Below are positions 30,198-38,820 of a stretch of DNA of 64,000 nt, piece by piece. The stretch is from Shewanella mangrovisoli. Its GTDB lineage: Bacteria; Pseudomonadota; Gammaproteobacteria; Enterobacterales; Shewanellaceae. The translations under genes and the position numbers were made by a program. The stretch's first letter is position 1; each line of letters begins with the position of its first letter. The notes under the pieces were generated by a model. The model was not told where the DNA came from and made no database searches. It saw only the letters and a list, made by a program, of their open reading frames with translations. Location of the stretch: assembly GCF_019457635.1 (NCBI RefSeq), contig NZ_CP080412.1:2232001-2296000 (forward strand), given 5' to 3'.

Positions 30198-30317
30198 TGG
30201 CATGGTTTTTATCAAGGCTGGTGTTATATTGCGGTACGCGATTTTTGCAGCCAGTTAGGTTGCAACTGCACCAAAATAGCAAGTGCCGTATGCCGATGCG
30301 GTAACAGGAATAGGTAA

Positions 30318-31322
30318 ATGATTGAAGCTGATAGACTGATCCAGCCGCAGCTGCAAGGTCAAGATGATGTTATCGACAGGGCGATGCGCCCTAAATTGCT
30401 CGATGAATATACTGGGCAGGATGATACGCGTGCCCAATTAAAAGTGTTTATTCAAGCGGCAAAGAATCGTGAAGAAGCCTTAGATCATATGTTGATCTAT
30501 GGCCCGCCGGGGTTAGGTAAAACCACCTTAGCCATGATCGTGGCCAATGAAATGGGCGTAAATATTAAATCGACGTCGGGGCCTGTGCTTGAGAAAGCCG
30601 GGGATTTGGCGGCACTACTCACCAATCTTGAGGCGGGTGATGTGCTTTTTATCGATGAAATTCATCGCTTAAGTCCCGTCGTCGAAGAAATTCTGTATCC
30701 TGCGATGGAAGACTATCAGCTGGATATTATGATCGGTGAGGGGCCAGCTGCACGCTCAATTAAGTTGGACCTTCCACCTTTTACTTTAGTGGGGGCGACC
30801 ACGCGGGCAGGGGCGTTAACCTCTCCGCTAAGGGCGCGTTTTGGCATTCCACTGCGGCTCGAGTTTTATAATGTTAAAGATTTAAGCACCATTGTGACCC
30901 GCTCGGCGCAGGTGATGGGATTGGCCATTGATGCTGAAGGGGCCATCGAAATTGCCAAACGCTCACGGGGCACACCGAGGATCGCCAACCGTTTACTGCG
31001 TCGAGTGCGTGACTATGCGGAAGTGAAACACGACGGCGCTGTGACGCAAAAAGTTGCGGAGCAGGCGCTTGATTTGCTCGATGTCGATGGCGAAGGTTTC
31101 GATTACATGGACAGAAAACTGCTGCTTGCCATTATCGATAAGTTTATGGGCGGCCCTGTGGGGCTTGATAACCTCGCCGCAGCTATTGGCGAGGAGCGTG
31201 AAACCATTGAAGATGTATTGGAGCCTTTCCTCATCCAACAAGGCTTTATCCAACGAACGCCACGCGGTCGCATTGCCACAACCAGAGCCTATCTACATTT
31301 CGGCATGATAAAACCAGAGTAA
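30318..31322 (+). CDS. ruvB: Holliday junction branch migration ATPase RuvB
   Basis: 334 residues. Walker [12 protein letters not shown] (about 58-68), Walker [10 protein letters not shown], sensor 1 LVGATTRAG, arginine-finger region [12 protein letters not shown], and a C-terminal winged helix ending [15 protein letters not shown]. It drives branch migration on RuvA tetramers. AGGAATAGG precedes the ATG. The 120-base gap after ruvA has no terminator hairpin, so co-transcription with ruvCA is likely. Confidence 0.98.
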   Translation: MIEADRLIQPQLQGQDDVIDRAMRPKLLDEYTGQDDTRAQLKVFIQAAKNREEALDHMLIYGPPGLGKTTLAMIVANEMGVNIKSTSGPVLEKAGDLAALLTNLEAGDVLFIDEIHRLSPVVEEILYPAMEDYQLDIMIGEGPAARSIKLDLPPFTLVGATTRAGALTSPLRARFGIPLRLEFYNVKDLSTIVTRSAQVMGLAIDAEGAIEIAKRSRGTPRIANRLLRRVRDYAEVKHDGAVTQKVAEQALDLLDVDGEGFDYMDRKLLLAIIDKFMGGPVGLDNLAAAIGEERETIEDVLEPFLIQQGFIQRTPRGRIATTRAYLHFGMIKPE

Positions 31323-31347
31323 CATCCAAGAAGGATGACCTTGTTAA

Positions 31348-31376
31348 CAAAAAGCGGCCTCGGCCGCTTTTTTTGT
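31348..31376 (+). terminator. Terminator of ruvCAB
   Basis: AAAAAGCGGC/GCCGCTTTTT with a CTCG loop, followed by a T-run, 26 bases after the ruvB stop. Confidence 0.93.
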
Positions 31377-32297
31377 TTTTATCGATTTGTTATTGCTACT
31401 TTTTGTCACCAGATTACTTGCCGCTAGGAGTATCCACATCTGTATCGTTAAATGAATATTATTTAATGAATAACGACTTAATTAAATGGGCTGTGGAGCA
31501 GGTTCGTCACTGGAATACTGTTTTTATTTAAATTTATTCGGCTAAATAATGCTCTTATTTTGGTTTGTAAATAATATTTAATCTAGTTAATTAACAATAA
31601 TAAAACAAATGTATTTATATGTTGAGTTAAAACAACTCGAAAAGGCATTTGTGTTGCTTATAAAAACAGCATCTAGAGTGATGTTGCTCAACGTTTTCTT
31701 ATTCCATTGATGCTGTTTATTTCTCCTTTGTAGCCCTTATCTCATCCTGAATCACCTCATTTTTATGCTTGTTCTAAATTGGCGATGAATTGTTGCATTT
31801 GTGTTTATTGCACACTTGCGGTGCATAAAAATCACAACTTATTCATTTTGTATCAATGCGCACTGTGAAATCACTGATATTTACACGTTTCTTTCTGTTG
31901 CAATGATTACTGATATGCATATTTCTTTATAATTAATCGACACATTATTCTGTGCGTCAGATAGTCGCTCGCTGATAAAGTGTGATATAAATCACACTTT
32001 TGAGGTTGTCACATGTTTATTAAATGTTATTTCTTTAACAGTTTTAATCGCTGTTAATTACTGGGATATACGGTTTTTAATGCTGTAAATAGAAGTGAAT
32101 TAGCATTCAAGATTTTAAATAAACAAATATTTTACAATAAGAAGTAAAATAATAAACAAAACAGTTTTTAAGGTTAAAAAAATGAACATTGACTGAATGA
32201 AAGTGAATCCTCAGTATCAAGCGCAACAGTCGTACAGCAAATTGTTGTACAAGCTGTAAGCATAAAAATAATAGTAAGATCTAGGGAGCATTCATTC
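31377..32297 (+). other. Long AT-rich upstream region of the TonB-dependent receptor gene
   Basis: Over 900 bases without a credible gene. Seen in it: an inverted repeat AAACAGCATC (31664-31673) / GATGCTGTTT (31709-31718), a perfect CRP site at 31981-31996, and a leader hairpin TACAGC (32233-32238) / GCTGTA (32253-32258) about 40 bases before the start codon. No convincing Fur box was found. Only very short ORFs (under 20 codons) occur. Confidence 0.6.
31977..32000. promoter_or_regulatory. CRP binding site
   Basis: TGTGATATAAATCACA at 31981-31996 fits TGTGA-N6-TCACA exactly, and the symmetry continues as AAAG/CTTT on both sides. It lies about 300 bases before the TonB-dependent receptor start. 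In Shewanella CRP is a main regulator of anaerobic respiration and carbon use. Confidence 0.8.
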
Positions 32298-34835
32298 ATG
32301 ATCAAAAGAACCAAAGTTGCGTCGGCTATTAATTTAGCTGTCGTTAGCTCAATTGCAGCTGGTACCTTTGTAGCATCAAGCGCATTTGCAGCTGAAGAGA
32401 CTGCAAAAGTTGAGCGTATTGAAGTCACGGGTTCACGTATTCAACGTCAAGATATGGAAACAGCTTCTCCTGTTACCGTTATTGATGCTGCTGCAATCAA
32501 AGCCGAAGGCTTTACCTCTGTAGACCAAATGCTACAAGTGCAAACTTCAATGGCAGGTGCTGCGATTGGTTCAACCACTAACAACGGTGCAGACGGTGTT
32601 GCACAAGTTGACTTACGTGGTATGGGCTCGCAACGTACTCTCGTGCTATTAAACGGCCGTCGCATGGTGAACTCAGGTTCGGGTGCAGACAGTGCTGTGG
32701 ATTTAAACTCTATCCCAGTTGCTATGATCGCTCGCGTTGAAATCCTGAAAGACGGTGCTTCAGCGGTATACGGTTCTGATGCGATTGCCGGTGTAGTGAA
32801 CATCATCACTAAGAAAGATTTCGATGGTTTCCAATTAGACTTCAACGGCAGCGGTACCGACAAAGGTGACGGTCAAAACGGTGATGTGAGTGCACTGTAT
32901 GGCTTTAACACCGATGGCGGTAACTACACTTTTGGTGCGGCTTATTCAGATCGTCGTGGTGTGATCCAGAGCGACCGTAGCTGGACACCTGCTGGTGAAA
33001 GTTGGACGATCCCAACAGGCGCTTTAGATTACATGGTTAAAGATGCCAATGGTAAGTGGGTAGACCAAGAGAATACATACGATTATACACAGGATAGTTA
33101 CTACCAAACTCCAAGTGAACGCCGCAGTTTATTTGCAAATATGACTCAAGAGTTAGGTAACGATGTAGTATTAACTGCTGATGCTATCTACACTAATCGT
33201 CGTTCAAATCAGCAAATGGCCGCACAACCCGCAAATATTGGTTTAAATGTTTGTGGTGATTCTCATACTCCAGCTGGTGCCCCATGTTTGACATTAGATA
33301 GTGAGATGATCGCAGCAGGAATCAAAGCCAACGATAAAGGATTAGTGAATTATCGTCGCCGTACCAATGATGTAGGTCCACGTATCTATACTCAAGATAC
33401 TGATACTTGGCGTTTATCTGGTGGTTTAGCGGGTACTTTAGATGTACATACTGGTATGAACTGGGATGTGACTTACACCTATGGTAAAAACCAAGCTAAA
33501 ACTGCAGTAGAAAACTCAATCAATGGCGCCGATATGGCGGCTTCCATCTATGCTAATCCAGATGCATGGTTCAGTGGTGCACCATTAACTCAGCAAATGA
33601 CAGATGCGATTAGCTATGCTGAAGAGGCTAAAGGTGGTAACGAGCAACAAACACTGTCTGCTGGCCTAAATGGTGAGTTATTCGATCTGAGCGCAGGAGC
33701 AGTAGGCTTCGCTATTGGTGCTGAATACCGTCGTGAAAGTGGTTTTTATACACCAGATGAAAAAGTGATTGCAGGTGAGAGTACTTCAGCTCAGCAAGAC
33801 CCAACTGAAGGTAACTACAACGTTATTTCTTTCTTCCAAGAAGTCAGCGTACCATTCACCGAAAAATTGACAGGTGAGTTTGCGCTACGTTTTGACGATT
33901 ACTCTACTTTTGGTAAAGCAACCACTTGGAAAATTGGTTTAACTTACAATGCAACAGACGAGCTGATGGTTCGTACCGTGGCTGCTACGGGCTTCCGTGC
34001 TCCAAGCGTTGCTGAATTGTATGGTGGTAACTCTGGCTCATTCGATTATTTGACTGACCCATGGGGTAAGATTAAAGACGCACAAATTCTCGTAAATCGT
34101 ACTTCAGATCCAGATTTGAAACCTGAAGAGTCAGAATCTTACACCGCTGGTTTAGTGTACTCACCAGGCTACCTAGATGGCATGTCAGTGACGCTTGACT
34201 ACTGGCGCTTTAAATTAGATAACGCCATTGCGCGTATGGACACTCAAGTTGGCTTGGATTCATGCCATAAGTTTCAAACTAAAGGTGATCCATCTGGTGC
34301 TGCTGCTTGTGAAATCTTCAATATTGGCGCAGGTGGTGACTTAGATAACTTAACCAATGCGTTAACTAATGTAGGCTCACAAGACACTAGCGGTATCGAC
34401 TTCAATTTAGCCTATAACTTCGAGTTAATCGGTTTAGACTGGAAAGTAAGCAACGATACGACTTACTTAGTGCAATTCGAGCAGGACGGTGTTGATTACA
34501 CTGGTACTATTGACGGTAACTTCGGTGCATACTCACGCGTACGTAACAACTTCAGCATTTCTGCTGGTCAAGACGATTGGAGTGTAATGTACTTCAACCG
34601 TTATATTGGTGATATGCGTGACCTAGGCGAAGGTAACAAAGTGGGTGATGTCCTGTATCACAACATTTCTGGTACTTACCATATTAATGATATGGCAACT
34701 GTTAGCTTAGGCGTGAAGAACTTTACCGACGAAAAACCATTAACCGTATCTAACGGTAGTGATGGTGGTACTGTTCCAGAAGTTTACGACACTATCGGCC
34801 GTACTATTTACGGTGGTGTAACAGTTAAGTTCTAA
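32298..34835 (+). CDS. TonB-dependent outer membrane receptor
   Basis: 845 residues; AGGGAG 9 bases upstream. Signal peptide (1-31, ending ASSAFA). A TonB-box-like VERIEVTGSRIQRQDMETAS opens the mature protein, then the plug domain (ASPVTVIDAAAI, VDLRGMGSQRTLVLLNGRRM, VEILKDGASAVYGSDAIAGV) and a 22-strand-type barrel (about 190-845) ending in the outer-membrane signature TIYGGVTVKF with a terminal Phe. The GSRI and GDGASAVYGSDAIAGVVNII style is that of the large group taking up peptides, sugars or iron complexes; the ligand is not evident. Monocistronic between two terminators, with a CRP site upstream. Confidence 0.93.
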   Translation: MIKRTKVASAINLAVVSSIAAGTFVASSAFAAEETAKVERIEVTGSRIQRQDMETASPVTVIDAAAIKAEGFTSVDQMLQVQTSMAGAAIGSTTNNGADGVAQVDLRGMGSQRTLVLLNGRRMVNSGSGADSAVDLNSIPVAMIARVEILKDGASAVYGSDAIAGVVNIITKKDFDGFQLDFNGSGTDKGDGQNGDVSALYGFNTDGGNYTFGAAYSDRRGVIQSDRSWTPAGESWTIPTGALDYMVKDANGKWVDQENTYDYTQDSYYQTPSERRSLFANMTQELGNDVVLTADAIYTNRRSNQQMAAQPANIGLNVCGDSHTPAGAPCLTLDSEMIAAGIKANDKGLVNYRRRTNDVGPRIYTQDTDTWRLSGGLAGTLDVHTGMNWDVTYTYGKNQAKTAVENSINGADMAASIYANPDAWFSGAPLTQQMTDAISYAEEAKGGNEQQTLSAGLNGELFDLSAGAVGFAIGAEYRRESGFYTPDEKVIAGESTSAQQDPTEGNYNVISFFQEVSVPFTEKLTGEFALRFDDYSTFGKATTWKIGLTYNATDELMVRTVAATGFRAPSVAELYGGNSGSFDYLTDPWGKIKDAQILVNRTSDPDLKPEESESYTAGLVYSPGYLDGMSVTLDYWRFKLDNAIARMDTQVGLDSCHKFQTKGDPSGAAACEIFNIGAGGDLDNLTNALTNVGSQDTSGIDFNLAYNFELIGLDWKVSNDTTYLVQFEQDGVDYTGTIDGNFGAYSRVRNNFSISAGQDDWSVMYFNRYIGDMRDLGEGNKVGDVLYHNISGTYHINDMATVSLGVKNFTDEKPLTVSNGSDGGTVPEVYDTIGRTIYGGVTVKF

Positions 34836-34855
34836 TCTAAAATAGAACCAACCTT

Positions 34856-34884
34856 TAAAAAGCGCCTTCGGGTGCTTTTTTGTT
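34856..34884 (+). terminator. Terminator of the TonB-dependent receptor gene
   Basis: AAAAAGCGCC/GGTGCTTTTTT with a TTCG tetraloop (one G-T/C-type imperfection) and a T-run, 20 bases after the stop. Confidence 0.85.
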
Positions 34885-35032
34885 TTGGTGCAAAAGGTTA
34901 CAAGCCATTATCTATCGCTGCCAACTTGATCACAATTAAGTGAATACTGATTTTTAATCATCTTCTAATGCTAGAGACATATTTTTAATTATGGTAACAT
35001 AAATGATATTGATTCTCGTTTGGTGTTTAGGG

Positions 35033-35713
35033 ATGAGTAAAATACTGTTAGTCGATGATGATCCATTATTCAGAGTTTGGTTAACCGAGGCGCTGAAAAC
35101 ACAGGGACATGAAGTTGAATGTGCCGTAAATGGCGTTGAAGGGCTCAAACGTATCCGCAGCTTTATGCCCGATATTATTATGCTCGATCTGGTGATGCCG
35201 CAAATGGATGGTTTCTCACTATTAGAGGCGAGAGACTGTATGACACCTATCATGATGTTATCTGCCCGTGATAATGAGGCTGACAGGATCCGAAGCTACG
35301 AGCTTGGTGCGGATGATTTCTTAACGAAACCCTTTAGCATTAAAGAGTTATTGGTGCGTTTGCATGCCTTAGAGCGGCGATTAATTCCGCGCGCCATAGA
35401 GCCAATGGCAATCGAGCAGGCGACAATCCAGCCAGTCAAATTCGATGAGGCTGCCTATAGGATCACTATTGGCAAAAATGCCGTGGACCTCACCCAAACC
35501 GAGTTTAGGTTGTTTAAATATCTGTTCGAGCGTAAGGGGCAAGTGATCACTAAGCAAGAACTGCAAAAATCCGTATTGCAGAAGGACTTAGGCCGCTTCG
35601 ATCGTAACTTGGATATGCATATCAGTAATACAAGGCGCAAGCTGGCGAATACCCGTTTACCGCGGACATTAATCAATACGGTCCGTGGTCAAGGATACAG
35701 TTTTTCCGCTTGA
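35033..35713 (+). CDS. OmpR-type response regulator, orphan (probable SO_2426 ortholog)
   Basis: 226 residues from the ATG at 35033; an in-frame ATG ten codons upstream (35003) would add a hydrophobic MILILVWCLG. The 35033 start gives the standard MSKILLVDDDPLF, although its AGGG is unusually close to the codon. Receiver domain (1-120): acidic pocket DDD, phospho-Asp in IIMLDLVMP, Thr/Ser in MMLSARDN, Lys in FLTKPF. Winged-helix DNA-binding domain (~140-226): LTQTEFRLFKYLFERKGQVI, NLDMHISNTRRKL, INTVRGQGYSF. No histidine kinase is adjacent. Position beside ruvB and the receptor gene matches S. oneidensis SO_2426, which I recall as involved in chromate and iron responses; this ortholog claim rests on memory. 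Confidence 0.9.
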   Translation: MSKILLVDDDPLFRVWLTEALKTQGHEVECAVNGVEGLKRIRSFMPDIIMLDLVMPQMDGFSLLEARDCMTPIMMLSARDNEADRIRSYELGADDFLTKPFSIKELLVRLHALERRLIPRAIEPMAIEQATIQPVKFDEAAYRITIGKNAVDLTQTEFRLFKYLFERKGQVITKQELQKSVLQKDLGRFDRNLDMHISNTRRKLANTRLPRTLINTVRGQGYSFSA

Positions 35714-35893
35714 TGTGTTGCGAGAGGTTAACAAACTAGGCACTGATGAATTACAGCGCGACTGCTGGCTTCTTAGGCAATTTTAGTCGCTTTCATTTTC
35801 CCCTGATACGGATTTGGTTTATTCTAATGGGCATTATAGTAGATGCGTATTCAGCATCATTACCCTCACATGAATAACCAAGTAGGAATCATT

Positions 35894-37021
35894 ATGCGGA
35901 TCAGTGCCAATTTTGATGGCGGAAATATCCAAGTCATTAATCTTGATAATAAAGACGATATTCAACTGGCAATCCGTCCCGATGCGGGCGGTGAGTTTTA
36001 TCAATGGTTCAACTTCCGATTCGAAGGTGAGGTGGGTAATCAATACACCTTAAATATCATCAATGCGGGCACCGCTTCCTATCCTAAGGGCTGGCAAGAT
36101 TACCATGCGGTCGCCAGTTACGATCGCCAGCATTGGTTCCGTGTGCCAACCCAATATATCGATGGCAAACTGAGCATTCAGTTAGCGCTTGATTGTGATG
36201 CGATTCAAATCGCCTACTTTGCGCCCTACAGCTACGAGCGTCACTTAGATCTACTCAGCAACGCACAATTGCATCCCGATGTTAATCTTGAGCATTTAGG
36301 TCTGACCTTAGATGGCCGCGATATCACACTGATGAAAGTGGGCGATGGCAATCCTGATAAACGCAATATCTGGATCACAGCAAGACAACATCCCGGTGAA
36401 ACCATGGCGGAATGGTTAGTCGAAGGCTTAGTGAATCGTCTGCTGGATAACGATTGTCCAACGGCAAAAGCGCTGCTCGATAAAGCGAACTTCTACATAG
36501 TGCCTAACATGAACCCGGATGGCAGCGTAAGAGGCCATCTGCGTACCAATGCGATTGGGGTTAACCTTAACCGTGAATGGCAAACTCCAAGCTTAGAAAG
36601 AAGCCCTGAGGTCTACCATGTAGTGCATAAAATGCAGCAGACGGGCGTAGATTTATTTTACGATGTCCATGGCGATGAAGGCCTGCCCTATGTATTCCTC
36701 GCGGGTTGTGAGGGCGTTCCCGCTTACAATGAGCGATTGGCACAGCTGCAAGCGGATTTTAGTCAGGCATTAACCTTGGCCAGTGCCGATTTCCAAACCG
36801 AGTTTGGTTACGCTAAAGACGAGCCAGGTCAAGCCAACTTGACCGTGGCCTCTAATTGGGTAGCACAAACCTTTGATTGCTTATCGAACACCTTAGAAAT
36901 GCCTTTTAAAGACAACAACAACCTGCAGGATCCGTTTGTGGGTTGGTCACCAGAGCGCAGCATTTATTTAGGCGAAGCGTCATTGATTGCCATGCTCGCC
37001 GTGGTTGATAAGTTAAGATAG
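35894..37021 (+). CDS. M14-family zinc carboxypeptidase (cytosolic-carboxypeptidase-like)
   Basis: 375 residues from the ATG at 35894 (GTAGGAATC upstream). The N-terminal ~110 residues form the beta-sandwich typical of cytosolic M14 proteins (FYQWFNFRFEGEVGNQYTLN). The catalytic domain has zinc ligands in RQHPGETMAEW (His and Glu) and YDVHGDEG (His), substrate residues in MNPDGSVRGHLRTNAIGVNL then NREW, and the general base Glu in SNTLEMPFKDN. No signal peptide, so cytoplasmic. Relatives remove C-terminal amino acids or glutamates; the bacterial substrate is unknown. The next two genes follow with 8-base and overlapping junctions, suggesting an operon. Confidence 0.9.
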   Translation: MRISANFDGGNIQVINLDNKDDIQLAIRPDAGGEFYQWFNFRFEGEVGNQYTLNIINAGTASYPKGWQDYHAVASYDRQHWFRVPTQYIDGKLSIQLALDCDAIQIAYFAPYSYERHLDLLSNAQLHPDVNLEHLGLTLDGRDITLMKVGDGNPDKRNIWITARQHPGETMAEWLVEGLVNRLLDNDCPTAKALLDKANFYIVPNMNPDGSVRGHLRTNAIGVNLNREWQTPSLERSPEVYHVVHKMQQTGVDLFYDVHGDEGLPYVFLAGCEGVPAYNERLAQLQADFSQALTLASADFQTEFGYAKDEPGQANLTVASNWVAQTFDCLSNTLEMPFKDNNNLQDPFVGWSPERSIYLGEASLIAMLAVVDKLR

Positions 37022-37029
37022 GTGCGACT

Positions 37030-37347
37030 ATGGCATTAATCGAATGTCCAATCTGCCGTAAACGGATGTCGAGCAAAGCACCAGCTTGCCCGCATTGTGA
37101 GGCAAAAACCAATGGTGACAATAGCTCGCTCGCACGGATCAGTCATATCCAAAAATCCAGCAGCTTAATGAACCAAAGCTTTGTCGCCATGACGCTGTTT
37201 ATTGCGGGGGTGGTGATTTGGTTTTGGGGCGGCGAGCCCGCCGAAGGTTTGCGCGCGACCATTGGTGCCATCTGTTTTGTCTTTGGTTTTGTGGGCTATT
37301 TAATTACCCGCGTTAGAATCGTATTACATAAGCGAAAGAGTGTATGA
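37030..37347 (+). CDS. Zinc-ribbon membrane protein
   Basis: 105 residues. An N-terminal zinc ribbon CPIC-x11-CPHC (residues 6-24) is followed by a polar linker and two transmembrane helices (about 49-66 and 76-93) with a basic end (RIVLHKRKSV). Starts 8 bases after the carboxypeptidase stop and overlaps the next gene by four bases. Function unknown. Confidence 0.8.
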   Translation: MALIECPICRKRMSSKAPACPHCEAKTNGDNSSLARISHIQKSSSLMNQSFVAMTLFIAGVVIWFWGGEPAEGLRATIGAICFVFGFVGYLITRVRIVLHKRKSV

Positions 37348-37625
37348 CCGACATTAATCAAGTGATCGACCAAATGCCCGAAGAAGTCTATGAAAGGCTG
37401 CGTAGCGCCGCTGAATTAGGCAAATGGGAAGATGGTACAGTATTAACCGAAGCCCAGCGTGAATCGACCCTTCAAGTGGTGATGCTCTATCAGGCGCGCC
37501 GCTTAGATCAAACTGAGCATTTCACCATAGCGGCCGGTGGCAAATTAAATGAGCTGTCGAAGGCGGAGTTGAAGAAACAATTCCGTGGCGAGTCTATTGC
37601 TGAGTTTAAAGCTGACGAACTCTAA
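37344..37625 (+). CDS. YeaC-like DUF1315 protein
   Basis: 93 residues, overlapping the upstream stop by ATGA. The sequence MPEEVYERLRSAAELGKWED, GTVLTEAQRESTLQVVMLYQ and the C-terminal GKLNELSKAELKKQF match the DUF1315/YeaC family of small cytoplasmic proteins without known function. Last gene before a bidirectional terminator. Confidence 0.85.
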   Translation: MTDINQVIDQMPEEVYERLRSAAELGKWEDGTVLTEAQRESTLQVVMLYQARRLDQTEHFTIAAGGKLNELSKAELKKQFRGESIAEFKADEL

Positions 37626-37647
37626 TTGTTGTGTTAATGCTTAAACA

Positions 37648-37677
37648 ACAAAAAGCCCACGAATGTGGGCTTTTTCA
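37648..37677. terminator. Bidirectional terminator between yeaC-like gene and ansA
   Basis: Perfect stem AAAAAGCCCAC/GTGGGCTTTTT with a GAAT loop; T-runs on both strands serve the two convergent transcription units. Confidence 0.95.
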
Positions 37678-37695
37678 TGCGTAACGTTTCGATAC

Positions 37696-38709
37696 TTAGT
37701 CGGGGCTGAGCTCACCAACCAAGTTTTGCAGCATGGCAGTTTTAATTTCGCTCGGCTTTAAGTTTTTCGATAGCAGATAATGCAACTTAGCCAGTGCGGC
37801 TTCAATGGTCATGTCTGCACCACTGATCACCCCCGCTTTGGCGAGGGCATTGCCCGTAGCGTAACCGCCCATATTCACTTTGCCTTGGAAACACTGAGTT
37901 AGGTTCACTAACACAATTCCACGCTCATCCGCTTGCTTTAGGGTATCGAGTAATGCCGCATCCTGTGGTGCATTGCCCACGCCAAAGGTTAGTAAAATCA
38001 GCGCCTTTACAGGTTGCTGTAGAATGTTCTCAAAAATTTGTGTCGAAATACCAGGGTAGAGAGTCACTACGCCAACGGGCTGCGGGCTGATATTCGCCAC
38101 TTCCAACGGCTTATCGCTTGGCGTGGCAATTTTACCTGCACGCAGATTAATTTTAATCCCCGCTTCAAGCAGTAAGGGGAAGTTAGGCGAGGCAAACGCA
38201 TCGAAGCCATCGGCGTGGGCTTTGGTGGATCGATTGCCGCGGAACAGTTTGTTATTAAAGAATAAACACACTTCAGCCACTGGATAATTGGCGGCGATAT
38301 ACAAAGAGTTGAGCAGGTTGGTTTGACCGTCGGATCTCAGCTGTGCCAGAGGAATTTGAGAGCCGGTGACGATAACTGGCTTTGACAGGCCTTGGAGCAT
38401 AAAGGATAAGGCAGATGCGGTATAGGCCATGGTATCTGTGCCGTGGAGGATCACAAAGCCATCGTACTTGTCGTAATTGGCCTTGATATCATCGGCGATC
38501 ATTTGCCAGTCGGTTGGTGCCATGTTTGATGAGTCGATGAGCGGGCAGTACTCATGGATCACAAACTCAGGCATTTCATCATGGTAAAACTCGGGCATGG
38601 ATTGGACGCATTGGGTCAAAAAACCTGCCACCGGTGCAAAGCCATTCGCGGTTTTTTGCATGCCTATGGTGCCGCCCGTATAGGCGACGTAAATGGAGCG
38701 TTTAGTCAT
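37696..38709 (-). CDS. ansA: L-asparaginase I (cytoplasmic)
   Basis: 337 residues from the ATG at 38709; the open frame continues to 38808 through a terminator, so the longer form is unlikely. Catalytic motifs: YTGGTIGM (first Thr, near residue 13) and VILHGTDTMAYTASALSFML (second Thr with Asp, near 90-95), plus a Lys in LFRGNRSTKAHADGFDAF. No signal peptide, so it is the cytoplasmic AnsA type, not periplasmic AnsB. It hydrolyses asparagine to aspartate and ammonia. Follows sppA as in E. coli, with a hairpin between. Confidence 0.95.
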   Translation of the reverse strand: MTKRSIYVAYTGGTIGMQKTANGFAPVAGFLTQCVQSMPEFYHDEMPEFVIHEYCPLIDSSNMAPTDWQMIADDIKANYDKYDGFVILHGTDTMAYTASALSFMLQGLSKPVIVTGSQIPLAQLRSDGQTNLLNSLYIAANYPVAEVCLFFNNKLFRGNRSTKAHADGFDAFASPNFPLLLEAGIKINLRAGKIATPSDKPLEVANISPQPVGVVTLYPGISTQIFENILQQPVKALILLTFGVGNAPQDAALLDTLKQADERGIVLVNLTQCFQGKVNMGGYATGNALAKAGVISGADMTIEAALAKLHYLLSKNLKPSEIKTAMLQNLVGELSPD

Positions 38710-38769
38710 TCTTGTCGTTATCTTAGCTGCAAGTGAGCTAATTATACGATTTTGCAGGCATAAACCCAA

Positions 38770-38800
38770 TAAAAAAGCCCGAGGCAATCGGGCTTTTGTG
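38770..38800 (-). terminator. Terminator after sppA
   Basis: Stem AAAAGCCCGA/TCGGGCTTTT with a 5-base loop; on the minus strand it is followed by TTTTTTATT, 20 bases past the sppA stop. It may let some transcripts continue into ansA. Confidence 0.88.
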
Positions 38801-38820
38801 TCTTTCATCTTGAGTCTGCG

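Noticed and set aside
31470-31500. Possible Fur box in the region before the TonB-dependent receptor
   Set aside because: Only AT-rich partial symmetry (TTAAAT/ATTTAA); it does not follow the GATAAT repeat pattern.
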